A program made the translations under genes and the position numbers. From Neobacillus novalis NBRC 102450 (GTDB lineage Bacteria > Bacillota > Bacilli > Bacillales > Cytobacillaceae), in the NCBI RefSeq assembly GCF_001591805.1, contig NZ_BCVP01000004.1:146277-210276 (forward strand): 64,000 nucleotides of DNA, given 5' to 3'. Numbering within the stretch: the stretch's first letter is position 1; every line of letters starts with the position of its first letter. The notes under the pieces are model-generated. The model did no database searches, was not told where the DNA came from, and saw only the letters and a list, made by a program, of their open reading frames with translations. Below, piece by piece: positions 19,381-28,078 of the stretch.

Positions 19381-20441
19381 ACTTGAACACCCCTAGCAAC
19401 CATCATAATCTTATCGTATATTTCTTCTTGGGTAGGGACGACACCGCCGGTTCGGCCATAGAAATCTACCGGGGCATGGCCATTGACCGCTAATCTAACA
19501 TCCTCAATCATTTGCCCGGCACTCATTTCAACAGAAATATAGGCTTTTACCTGATCCCTAGTTTCAATGAACGGCTTTTCTGGGAATGGCCATAGAGAAA
19601 TCGGCCTAATCAAGCCAACCTTGACTCCTTCTTGCCTTGCCTTGCTAATCGCATTCATCGTTATCCGCGCGGTTGTTCCGAAGGCAACCATAATATAGTC
19701 GGCATCGTCTAAGAAATAAGTTTCATAGCGAACCTCATTTTCCTTAATGCGCGCGAATTTCTGTTGAAGATTACAATTTCTCCTCTCAAGACTCTCGGCA
19801 TCAAGCTCAAGTGATGTGATGATTTTCGGTTCGCCATCGCCGCGCGTGCCAGTTGTTGCCCAATCCTTCTTAAACTGCTCTGTTTCAGAACGTTCGCCAA
19901 ACTCAACAGGCTCCATCATTTGCCCTAGCATACCATCGCCCATCAATATCACCGGTGTCCGGTAACGGTCGGCAATATCGAAAGCCTCCTGTGTTAATTC
20001 AACAATTTCCTGCAGACTGGCCGGCGCTAATACAGGAAGATTGTAATCCCCATGCCCCCCGCCTTTTGTTACTTGGAAATAATCCGATTGGGCAGGTTGA
20101 ATATTTCCTAATCCCGGACCGCCGCGAACGATATTGCAAATAACCGCAGGAAGTTCGGAGCCAACTAAATAAGAGATTCCTTCTTGTTTCAAGCTAAAGC
20201 CTGGGCTTGAGGAGGATGTCATCACCCTGACACCCGTACTCGCTGCACCATAGACCATATTGATAGCGGCAATTTCACTCTCTGCCTGTAAAAATAATCC
20301 GCCGACCTCTGGGAGCCTTCTTGCCATATAGGCAACCAACTCACTCTGCGGCGTAATTGGATAACCGAAAAAGTACTTACAGCCAGCATGCACTGCTGCT
20401 TCTGCAATCACTTCATTACCTTTCATTAACACTTTCCCCAT
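19377..20441 (-). CDS. vorB: 2-oxoacid:ferredoxin oxidoreductase, alpha subunit (VorB-like)
   Basis: This 354-residue subunit has the pyrimidine-binding domain start FFGYPITPQSELVAYMARRLPE and the ASTGVRVMTSSSSPGFSLKQEG block, typical of VorB (3-methyl-2-oxobutanoate dehydrogenase subunit). It pairs with the TPP subunit and lies 19 bp after the ferredoxin gene. Substrate preference for branched-chain 2-oxoacids is inferred from family resemblance only; 2-oxoglutarate is possible. Confidence 0.9.
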   Translation of the reverse strand: MGKVLMKGNEVIAEAAVHAGCKYFFGYPITPQSELVAYMARRLPEVGGLFLQAESEIAAINMVYGAASTGVRVMTSSSSPGFSLKQEGISYLVGSELPAVICNIVRGGPGLGNIQPAQSDYFQVTKGGGHGDYNLPVLAPASLQEIVELTQEAFDIADRYRTPVILMGDGMLGQMMEPVEFGERSETEQFKKDWATTGTRGDGEPKIITSLELDAESLERRNCNLQQKFARIKENEVRYETYFLDDADYIMVAFGTTARITMNAISKARQEGVKVGLIRPISLWPFPEKPFIETRDQVKAYISVEMSAGQMIEDVRLAVNGHAPVDFYGRTGGVVPTQEEIYDKIMMVARGVQV

Positions 20442-20460
20442 AATATAAAACTCCCTTCAA

Positions 20461-20691
20461 TCACACAGTATGCAAGATTTTAACTGGCCGGTAGACAGCG
20501 ATTACCGCATCTGGACATATTTGCGCACACTTTGCGCAGCTAATGCAGTTTTCCTGATCGACAACGGCTGCCGGCCGGTAGCCTTTACCATTTAAATAGT
20601 CTGCTAGAAAAATAACATTTGTCGGGCATACTTGAACACAAAGACTGCAGGATTTGCAAATGTCCTCATTAAAAACGACTTTTTTCTCCAT
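20461..20691 (-). CDS. 4Fe-4S dicluster ferredoxin (delta subunit)
   Basis: This 76-residue protein has two complete CxxCxxCxxxCP motifs: CKSCSLCVQVCP (residues 12-23) and CISCAKCAQICP (about 48-59). It would carry electrons from the TPP subunit as the delta subunit of the oxidoreductase. It lies between the ATPase gene and the alpha subunit. Confidence 0.92.
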   Translation of the reverse strand: MEKKVVFNEDICKSCSLCVQVCPTNVIFLADYLNGKGYRPAAVVDQENCISCAKCAQICPDAVIAVYRPVKILHTV

Positions 20692-20706
20692 ATCGATTCA
20701 ACTCCT

Positions 20707-21384
20707 TTAGCTCTCCCAAGGTAATTTCATGTACCGTTCGATAAAAACTACTTGATGATTTTTCGCAAAATCTTCGGCTTCCTTTTTTAAATGGGCTGAA
20801 ATGGTTGTATATAGAAAAGGAATATCCAGCTCTTCCGCTAAACAACCGCTTAATTGATAGCCATTTTGAATATCATTCATCGTTGTTTCGGAGCCAATAT
20901 TTGAGTTATTAATAATCCCGGTTACCTTTAAGCGTGAGGCTTTTTCAATCTGCTCAATCGTATATTGAGCCCCTGCTACAGTACTGACATACGGGCGATT
21001 TCCATTTAGGACAAACAGTAATTCGGGACTTAAATCCTTCCATTCATGATAATATTGTCCCAAAGCAGCTGCCCCATCTTTATCACCGCCAGCATCAACG
21101 ATTAACCTATACCTAGGGTCATGGAGCACGCGGTATATTTCACCGGACACAATTGGGAGATCGGCAGCTGCAAGCCGATTCTTCGGGGCGAGCAATTCAA
21201 TATCATGCTGTTGGAAGATGCTCGCTGCATCTCTTGAACGATAATAAGGGTTAATAATATCTAAATCATTAATGGCGGTTTTTTCATGTTTCTGTCTCTC
21301 AGCCAATGCTAAATTAATGGCAATCTCTGTTTTCCCGCTGCCAAAGTGACCAGATAGAATGGTAATTGTACTTAATGAATTCAA
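20707..21384 (-). CDS. P-loop ATPase at the head of the oxidoreductase operon
   Basis: This 225-residue protein has a Walker A loop at residues 11-19 (GHFGSGKTE), DLDIINPYYRSR after strand 2 and a LIVDAGGDKDG Walker-B-like segment near residue 95. It is in the MinD/CooC-like SIMIBI class, but without the typical deviant KGG loop. It is first in the operon and 15 bp before the ferredoxin. By analogy with CooC it might load clusters or cofactors on the oxidoreductase, but that is inference; the family is uncharacterised to my knowledge. Confidence 0.75.
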   Translation of the reverse strand: MNSLSTITILSGHFGSGKTEIAINLALAERQKHEKTAINDLDIINPYYRSRDAASIFQQHDIELLAPKNRLAAADLPIVSGEIYRVLHDPRYRLIVDAGGDKDGAAALGQYYHEWKDLSPELLFVLNGNRPYVSTVAGAQYTIEQIEKASRLKVTGIINNSNIGSETTMNDIQNGYQLSGCLAEELDIPFLYTTISAHLKKEAEDFAKNHQVVFIERYMKLPWES

Positions 21385-21525
21385 CTGTCCTAATCCCTCC
21401 TCCCACTATAACTGAAAGCGTTTGCATTATTTCGAATTGGAAAAAATCCCATTTCCATCAATCATTATAAAATACTTATCGATAAATCTCTTTGACTAAT
21501 GTCACACTGCAATTCAGAAAATGCA

Positions 21526-21553
21526 CAAAAAGAAGTTCCGAGGAACTTCCCTT
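21526..21553 (-). terminator. Terminator of the 106-residue ORF
   Basis: On the minus strand GGAAGTTCC, a short loop and GGAACTTC are followed by TTTTT, immediately past the stop at 21552. Confidence 0.75.
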
Positions 21554-21872
21554 ATGACATAAATGAGAGAATTACTTTTTGCGGCAGCTCTGCTTCGCTA
21601 TCTGTCTTTCTTTTTAGACGTTCACAAGATGGCATTTCATATGAAAAATCCTCTACGTTTGGAGGAATAACTCCCCTTTGCTGTAACCGATCAAATACCC
21701 GTTGCATTGCATCTTCGGTTGTGACCGTTTCTGTTGAATCTTCCAACTGAAAACATTCCACACAAGTTTCAATGATATTCTCTTCAATTTGTTCTTGGGC
21801 AAACACTAATTTAGCCCCTGCAATATGTTCTACTTCCTGATTCTCTAATTCAATGATGGTTGTAATATTCAT
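21552..21872 (-). CDS. Hypothetical acidic protein
   Basis: This 106-residue acidic protein is unrecognised. It has no membrane segment; two cysteines lie in ETCVECFQLED. ATG is preceded by TGAGGAGGG, and a terminator follows directly, so it looks like a real single-gene unit. Function unknown. Confidence 0.6.
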   Translation of the reverse strand: MNITTIIELENQEVEHIAGAKLVFAQEQIEENIIETCVECFQLEDSTETVTTEDAMQRVFDRLQQRGVIPPNVEDFSYEMPSCERLKRKTDSEAELPQKVILSFMS

Positions 21873-22102
21873 ACTGTTACCCTCCTCATTAATATAGCTA
21901 CATTATAAATATTTTTCACTACGGATAGTTTAAAAAACGTATTAGTTCATTATTTATTCATATGTTTTTGACAACTTTCTGTCCATAACAAAATCAATCT
22001 ATTTCCGAATCAATCGCCAAATCAGAACCTCCCTAATAATTCTTGAAAAAGAGCAAATACTACCATTACTTTAAAAGAAAGTTCATCATGGAGGTCATCA
22101 TA

Positions 22103-23212
22103 TTGCTTAAAAAAAGAATTGCTTTTCGACTCATTACAATCATTCTTTTTTGGCACTTATTCCCTACTCTTTCGCATGCAGTCGAAAATAATCAAGGAAT
22201 AGTTGAATTGAGAATTCTTGAAACGACAGATTTGCATGCAGATTTAGTTAATTATGATTATTATCAGACAAAGACAAATCAGCGAGTTGGTCTCGTCAAA
22301 ACAGCCACACTTATCCACCAGGCAAGAAGCGAAGCAATGAATACGTTATTATTTGATGTCGGCGACCATTTAAAGGGAAATCCACTTGGAGAGTATTTAG
22401 CTAGAATCAGGGGGATGCAAAAAGGAAAGGTACATCCGGTTTATCGAGCCTTTAACTATCTAAACTATGATGCTATTGCCATTGGGAATCACGAATTCAA
22501 CTATGGGTTAAAATTCTTAAATACAGCCTTAAAAGGTGCGAAAATGCCTGCTGTCAATGCCAATGTCTTTTCCGTAAAAAAGAATAAGCCTTACTTTGCT
22601 CCCTATGTCATTCTTAAAAGGAATGTGGTTGACTTATCAGGGCGTCACCATGAATTAAAAATTGGCGTAATCGGTTTTATGCCCACACAAATTATGAGCT
22701 GGGACCGAGCCAATCTTGATGGAAAAGTCTTTGCCAAACCAATTGTAGATGCAGCGAAGGAATTTGTGCCCGTCATGAAGGCTGATGGGGCAGATATTAT
22801 CATTGCTCTTGCCCACACTGGTATTAGTAATGAAGCCTATCGCCCCGACACCGAAAATGCTGTCTATTATTTAACACAGATTCCCGAAATTGACGCAATA
22901 CTTGCTGGACATTCGCATAGCACCTTCCCTGGACCCATTTTTCAAAACCTGCCTAATACTAATTTGGAATCAGGTGCAATCAATGGTAAACCTGTTGTGA
23001 TGGCTGGTGCCTTTGGTAACCGGCTTGGGATTATTGACCTTCAGATGGAACATAGAGCAGGTAAGTGGAAAGTCTTAGAAGGTACATCCCAAACAAGACC
23101 AATTGCCGATGATAACGGATTGCCCCTTGTTAAGAGAGATAAACGGTTATTCAAATTAGTAAAACGAGAGCATGAAGAAACAGTGGATTTTATCAGAAAA
23201 ATAGGCCTATAA
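22103..23212 (+). CDS. Truncated CpdB/YfkN-like metallophosphoesterase
   Basis: This is the N-terminal calcineurin-like domain of a secreted 2',3'-cyclic-nucleotide phosphodiesterase/3'-nucleotidase. Start is TTG at 22103 behind ATGGAGG, giving a signal peptide ending near SHA. Metal-ligand motifs are intact: ETTDLHADL, GDHLKGNP, IGNHEFNYG, ALAHTG and AGHSHSTFPGP. At about 369 residues it stops (VDFIRKIGL) exactly where family members run into the 5'-nucleotidase C-terminal domain, roughly 250 residues or more of which are missing. The domain could still be active, or this could be a deletion pseudogene. Confidence 0.8.
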   Translation: MLKKRIAFRLITIILFWHLFPTLSHAVENNQGIVELRILETTDLHADLVNYDYYQTKTNQRVGLVKTATLIHQARSEAMNTLLFDVGDHLKGNPLGEYLARIRGMQKGKVHPVYRAFNYLNYDAIAIGNHEFNYGLKFLNTALKGAKMPAVNANVFSVKKNKPYFAPYVILKRNVVDLSGRHHELKIGVIGFMPTQIMSWDRANLDGKVFAKPIVDAAKEFVPVMKADGADIIIALAHTGISNEAYRPDTENAVYYLTQIPEIDAILAGHSHSTFPGPIFQNLPNTNLESGAINGKPVVMAGAFGNRLGIIDLQMEHRAGKWKVLEGTSQTRPIADDNGLPLVKRDKRLFKLVKREHEETVDFIRKIGL

Positions 23213-23302
23213 TTTCGACTTAATTTTCAGAAAAATTATTTCTTTACATCTAAAGAAGAGTTTAATAAAATAAAGATACATCAATAAATGGTGATTTATG
23301 GT

Positions 23303-23338
23303 GGAGTCTGTCAAAACGGGCTCCTTTTGTATTTTTTT
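23303..23338 (+). terminator. Terminator or attenuator before the ArsB/NhaD-type gene
   Basis: An 8-bp GGAGTCTG/CGGGCTCC stem with G-T pairs and a 6-base loop is followed by TTTTGTATTTTTTT. It ends 38 bp before the permease start, so it may end the phosphoesterase transcript or act as an attenuator. Confidence 0.65.
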
Positions 23339-23376
23339 AAGACACTATATAAATTCTCGGGAGAAGAGGTCGGTAA

Positions 23377-24657
23377 ATGTCAACGCAAGCTATCATCGCA
23401 ATCGGCGTATTTCTTATCACTTATGCCTTTATCGTCACTGAAAAAATTCACCGCACCATAATTGCCATGGCCGGTGGAATCATGATGGTGTTACTAGGGA
23501 TTATCGGGCAGGAAAAGGCACTCCAACATATTGATTTTAATACACTTGGATTACTGACTGGAATGATGATTATTGTCGCTATTACCGCCGAGACAGGTCT
23601 GTTCAAATACATAGCAATATGGGCAGCTAAAAAAGTGAAAGGAGATCCATTAAAAATATTAGTGGTCTTAGGAATTATAACCGCCCTTGGTTCTGCCTTT
23701 TTAGATAATGTCACAACAGTTCTATTAATGGTTCCGGTTACCTTCAGCATCACCAGACAATTACGAGTGAATCCGATCCCTTTTTTAATAACTGAGGTTA
23801 TTGCTTCAAATATTGGGGGAACCTCTACACTTATCGGTGACCCGCCGAATATTATGCTCGGCAGTGCGGTAAAAGAGCTAACCTTTATGGCGTTCATCAA
23901 CAATCTAACGGCTATTTCATTCTTTATCCTATTTGTTAATATCGCAATATTGGCTTTCATTTACCGAAAACAGCTTCGGACATCTGCCGAGTTAATGGCA
24001 AACCTTATGGATATGGATGAAAAAGAAGAAATTACGGATAAAACCCTTTTAAGGAAGTCTTTAATTGCTCTTACTGTCACTATCTTAGGCTTCTTTCTGC
24101 ATCAACTGCTTCACATTGAGTCGGCAACCGTGGCATTAACTGGGGCTTTTCTGTTACTTCTCTTAACCGGTGAAAAATATTTGGATAAGGCATTTTTAAA
24201 GGTTGAATGGACAACCATATTCTTCTTTATCGGTCTTTTCGTTCTTGTCTCGGGATTGATTGAAACTGGGGTTATTTCAAAATTAGCAGATTACTCCGTT
24301 CACCTTACCGGAGGAGATGTAAAATCGACAGCGATTTTAATACTATGGGTTAGTGCGATTGCCTCCGCATTTATTGATAATATACCGTTTGTCGCTACAA
24401 TGATTCCAATGATTAAAGATATGGGGGAACTTGGAGTCAGTAATTTAGAACCACTATGGTGGAGTTTATCACTGGGTGCCTGCTTGGGCGGTAACGGTAC
24501 GTTAATTGGGGCCAGTGCTAACGTGATTGTTGCAGGGCTTGCCGCGAAGGAAGGTCATTCGATTACGTTTGGTAAATTCCTATTAATCGCCTTTCCATTA
24601 ATGATTCTTTCCATCATCATTTGTACGGTGTACATCTACTTTAGGTATTTAATTTAG
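23377..24657 (+). CDS. ArsB/NhaD-type ion permease
   Basis: This 426-residue protein has about 11-12 membrane segments with the ion-transporter-superfamily repeat: FLDNVTTVLLMVPVTF with IGGTSTLIGDPPNIM in the first half, and FIDNIPFVATMIP with LGGNGTLIGASANVI in the second. These paired hairpins form the transport core in ArsB, NhaD and P-protein relatives. Substrate is uncertain (arsenite, Na+/H+ or dicarboxylate-like). A 92-residue ORF follows 10 bp later in the same operon. Confidence 0.88.
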   Translation: MSTQAIIAIGVFLITYAFIVTEKIHRTIIAMAGGIMMVLLGIIGQEKALQHIDFNTLGLLTGMMIIVAITAETGLFKYIAIWAAKKVKGDPLKILVVLGIITALGSAFLDNVTTVLLMVPVTFSITRQLRVNPIPFLITEVIASNIGGTSTLIGDPPNIMLGSAVKELTFMAFINNLTAISFFILFVNIAILAFIYRKQLRTSAELMANLMDMDEKEEITDKTLLRKSLIALTVTILGFFLHQLLHIESATVALTGAFLLLLLTGEKYLDKAFLKVEWTTIFFFIGLFVLVSGLIETGVISKLADYSVHLTGGDVKSTAILILWVSAIASAFIDNIPFVATMIPMIKDMGELGVSNLEPLWWSLSLGACLGGNGTLIGASANVIVAGLAAKEGHSITFGKFLLIAFPLMILSIIICTVYIYFRYLI

Positions 24658-24667
24658 GAGGAGAACG

Positions 24668-24946
24668 ATGAACGTAGCTTATAAATATGACGAAAAGCTT
24701 CTCGAACTGAAGGAAACAGCTAATGGGGATGATATTGAATTCTTGATTACATTATTTGATAGTGAGTTAAAGAAAAGACTTATAAAAGTTCGCGAGTTTT
24801 TTGAAGACAATAAAATCTTAACCGATATCCATTATTACATCCATCCCAACAATAAGTATCAAATCATCGTAAGAAAAGACTTTTATAATGAATTTTTAAT
24901 TCAATTATTTAGACAGGAATTACTGCAGGAGATTAAATGGAGATAA
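24668..24946 (+). CDS. Hypothetical protein downstream of the permease
   Basis: This 92-residue soluble, charged protein is unrecognised. It is 10 bp after the permease stop with AGGAGGAG before the ATG, and a terminator closes the unit, so co-expression is near certain. A small regulatory partner for the permease is possible but unproven. Confidence 0.65.
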   Translation: MNVAYKYDEKLLELKETANGDDIEFLITLFDSELKKRLIKVREFFEDNKILTDIHYYIHPNNKYQIIVRKDFYNEFLIQLFRQELLQEIKWR

Positions 24947-24951
24947 ACGTT

Positions 24952-24985
24952 CGGCTGCCAAATTACTGGCAGCCGTTATTTTATT
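24952..24985 (+). terminator. Terminator after the permease operon
   Basis: CGGCTGCCA and TGGCAGCCG form a 9-bp perfect stem followed by a T-rich tail. Confidence 0.85.
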
Positions 24986-25110
24986 TCGAATTATTTCTTT
25001 CTTTGTCATAAATATCAAATTCATAGTATAATTGGAATGCTTTACTCAATTAAGGAAATTAGTCTTGCACAATACCAAAAGCACTTCAATTTGATTTCAG
25101 GAGAATTTAC

Positions 25111-26595
25111 ATGTTAAGAGATTTTGTTTCAAATGCTACCCTTTTAATTGCTTCCTTCTCAATGATGGGAGTGTTATTTAAAGATAAGCCTTTACGCTTT
25201 TCCTCACCTTTATCATCTAAGCTTTTATGGGGAATTTTTTTCGGGGTTCTTGGTAATATTCTAATGTTGTTTAGTATCCAAATAAATTCCGGAAGCATTG
25301 CTGACTTACGCCACTTGGCTATCGTTATTGCAGCCTCATTTGGCGGATTTATTCCGGCAATCATTGCATCTGTTATTATTGCAATTGGGAGAATAATCCT
25401 TTTTGGTTTTAGTCATGCGGCCATCCTCCCATCAATTGGGGCATTATTAATTGGACTCGTTTGTGGTGCGATATCACCGCTTCGGCTTTCTCGCACATTA
25501 AAGGCCTTTGTTATGAATCTTTGCGCTTTGTTAATTCTATCAATCATCTTTTTTATTAAAATTGATGATTTACATACCCTTAAAACTCTTTTAACCATTC
25601 ATTATCTTATTTCATTAATTGGTGGTTTTATAGCGTATCACTTTTTTGTATTCGTTGTGGATTCAAATGAAGCACAATATAAATTAAAAGAAACGGAAGA
25701 ACGTTTTCGGTTAATTGCTGAATATTCTAGTGACATGATTACGATGCACAATGAAAAGGCAGAGTATATTTATATTTCTCCGGCAGTAAAAGAAATCATC
25801 CATTATGAATATCCAGAATTACTAGGAAAAAAGATGGAGAATTTTATCCATCCCGATGATATTGAACGTACGAATGAAATGTTTGAAAAGGCACTCCATG
25901 AGGGTGTTGCTGGATCAACCTACAGGTATCGTTCAAGTTTGGGTGACTATGTTTGGATTGAATCGACGCTAAAGAGTGTCCACTTCGAAGAAGACGGCAG
26001 CAAAAAGGTCATTATCGTTTCAAGAAATATTACCGAACGGAAATTAACTGAACAAAAATTACAAGAGGCTAATGAACTGCTAAATCGCCTTTCCTATATG
26101 GATGGTTTAACAGGTATCTCAAATAGAAGATATTTTGACGAAACGCTTGCGAATGAATGGGCCAATTCGATTTCATCAACTTCTCCAATTACCTTAATCA
26201 TGTTCGATATTGATTACTTTAAAAAATACAATGATACCTACGGTCATCTTACTGGAGATTTTTGCTTGCAATCCATTGCCGGAGCCATTAAAAGTCAAAT
26301 TAGCGTTAACTCAGATTATACTTTTTGTCGTTATGGCGGGGAGGAATTTGCTCTAATCTTACCTTCTGCCAATACAAAAGATGGTATGAAAGTGGCCCAG
26401 CACATTCAGGAGACCATTCAGTCACTTAGAATTCCTCACAGCAGCTCAGAAATTGCTGATATCGTGACACTAAGTATTGGTCTTGCTACCACCGTTCCAA
26501 CATCATCAGCAAAACCGCAGGAGTTAATCAAAATGGCTGATTCCGCCCTTTATTTATCTAAATCTAATGGCCGAAATTCCATCACAACCTATTAA
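25111..26595 (+). CDS. Diguanylate cyclase with 5TM sensor, PAS and GGDEF domains
   Basis: The 494-residue protein has an N-terminal 5TMR-LYT-like membrane domain (about residues 1-185), a PAS domain (about 195-310, ending VSRNITERK) and a C-terminal GGDEF domain beginning SYMDGLTGISNRRYFDE. The active loop is GGEEF at about 409-413, compatible with cyclase activity. The RxxD product-inhibition site is absent: the expected place reads VNSD. It would make c-di-GMP in response to a membrane or wall signal. The next gene is a kinase with a related sensor domain. Confidence 0.9.
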   Translation: MLRDFVSNATLLIASFSMMGVLFKDKPLRFSSPLSSKLLWGIFFGVLGNILMLFSIQINSGSIADLRHLAIVIAASFGGFIPAIIASVIIAIGRIILFGFSHAAILPSIGALLIGLVCGAISPLRLSRTLKAFVMNLCALLILSIIFFIKIDDLHTLKTLLTIHYLISLIGGFIAYHFFVFVVDSNEAQYKLKETEERFRLIAEYSSDMITMHNEKAEYIYISPAVKEIIHYEYPELLGKKMENFIHPDDIERTNEMFEKALHEGVAGSTYRYRSSLGDYVWIESTLKSVHFEEDGSKKVIIVSRNITERKLTEQKLQEANELLNRLSYMDGLTGISNRRYFDETLANEWANSISSTSPITLIMFDIDYFKKYNDTYGHLTGDFCLQSIAGAIKSQISVNSDYTFCRYGGEEFALILPSANTKDGMKVAQHIQETIQSLRIPHSSSEIADIVTLSIGLATTVPTSSAKPQELIKMADSALYLSKSNGRNSITTY

Positions 26596-26753
26596 TAAAG
26601 TTCAGGGGGGATTGTTGTTTACGATCCCTCCTTTAAAAAAAGGGCGAAGTGCCGTTTGATAGGTTTTCTCTAATTATTATGCAAATTCTGTTGTATCTTG
26701 TTGAAAATACATGTAAAATTTCCCTATCGGGCCCTTACTGGATGGTGATGTTA

Positions 26754-28010
26754 ATGGAAATTACAAAACACCTTTTCTTAAATCTCTCCATATTAATCAT
26801 ACTATTATTTTTTTGCTTTATCTTTCTCGAAAAAAATAAAAAATTCACCTTGTCTAAATCCTCTATTATATTATTTTTTTTCGTCATGATATGGATCTGT
26901 ATACAATTTTCATATAATCCGATTTCTTATGCCAGGTATGATTTAAGGAGTATTCCATTAGTCATTGGCGCTCTTTACCTCGGAATTGGTCCTATTCTTG
27001 TGGTGGCAACTATTGTCATCAGAAGTTTCTATGGATTAAATGATGGCTTTTATCAATCAATCATTCTTTATGTTCCATTTTCGATTGCAGCATGGCGGTT
27101 ATACCCTTGGTTTTTAAAGCAACTCCCGCTCCGCCGTATTTTTATTTCTGTTTGTTTGGGCATGGGAATTGGAGCTCTTACAGTTTTCGGGATGGAATTA
27201 GAGAATAGCAACTCCTATTGGCTGGATGCCTGGTTTGCTTACCTTGTTATCCCTGCAGGCGGAATCGGGATTATTTCCTATTCAATTGAATATTTTAAAG
27301 AAAATATAGAAATAAAGCAGCAGTTAATTAAAGCAGAGAAGTTAAAAGCTGTTGAACAAATGGGAGCTGCCATTTCTCATGAGATTCGAAATCCACTAAC
27401 AGCCGCGAGCGGATTTGTCCAGCTGCTCGAAGATGATTATCTTTCAAGGCAAAAAAGAAAAGAGTATCTGTCCATCGTAAGAGAAGAATTGCGTTCAGCT
27501 GAACGGGTTATTCAAGATTATTTGACCTTTGCCAAGCCCTCAATTGAGATGTCCAAGGAGATTTATGTAAAGAGTGAACTCAGGCAAATAATTAATCTTC
27601 TTCAGCCATTAGCTAATAAAAATTCGGTCGAAATAATAACGGATTTTTCAATCATTGGTTTTATAACCGGAGACCCTCAAGCGTTTCGCCAATGCTTTGT
27701 CAATGTGATGAAAAATGCGATTGAAGCAATGCCAAATGGAGGTTATTTAACAATTTCAACCGAATATAATCAGAATTATGTTACGATTATTGTCAGGGAT
27801 ACGGGAAGCGGAATGTCTAAAGAACAACTTGAACGACTAGGGGAGCCTTTTTATTCAACAAAAGGGAAAAATGGTACCGGCCTCGGAATGATGGTTGTTT
27901 ATAGTATTGTCCGTGCCATGGATGGTACTGCACAAGTAGAAAGTGAAATGGGTGTAGGTACAACTTTTTATTTTGAATTTCCTGCTATTAAAATCAGCAA
28001 AAACAATTAA
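26754..28010 (+). CDS. Sensor histidine kinase with 5TM sensor domain (KinB-like layout)
   Basis: The protein of about 418 residues has five or six N-terminal membrane segments of 5TMR-LYT type, then a HisKA H-box (GAAISHEIRNPLTAASGFVQLL) and a HATPase domain with N-box NAIEAMPNGG and G-boxes DTGSGMS and GTGLGMMVV. The layout resembles sporulation kinases such as KinB. ATG at 26754 is chosen because GGTGAT lies before it; the upstream codons lack a site. No response regulator is adjacent, so it is an orphan kinase that may feed a phosphorelay. Confidence 0.87.
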   Translation: MEITKHLFLNLSILIILLFFCFIFLEKNKKFTLSKSSIILFFFVMIWICIQFSYNPISYARYDLRSIPLVIGALYLGIGPILVVATIVIRSFYGLNDGFYQSIILYVPFSIAAWRLYPWFLKQLPLRRIFISVCLGMGIGALTVFGMELENSNSYWLDAWFAYLVIPAGGIGIISYSIEYFKENIEIKQQLIKAEKLKAVEQMGAAISHEIRNPLTAASGFVQLLEDDYLSRQKRKEYLSIVREELRSAERVIQDYLTFAKPSIEMSKEIYVKSELRQIINLLQPLANKNSVEIITDFSIIGFITGDPQAFRQCFVNVMKNAIEAMPNGGYLTISTEYNQNYVTIIVRDTGSGMSKEQLERLGEPFYSTKGKNGTGLGMMVVYSIVRAMDGTAQVESEMGVGTTFYFEFPAIKISKNN

Positions 28011-28050
28011 GAACCGACGGTGGTTATCATTCAACCGTCGGTTCTTTTTA
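28009..28050 (+). terminator. Terminator of the kinase gene
   Basis: GAACCGACGGT and ACCGTCGGTTC form an 11-bp perfect stem followed by TTTTTAT. Confidence 0.9.
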
Positions 28051-28078
28051 TATAAATTCCCAACAGAAATTTATCCGA

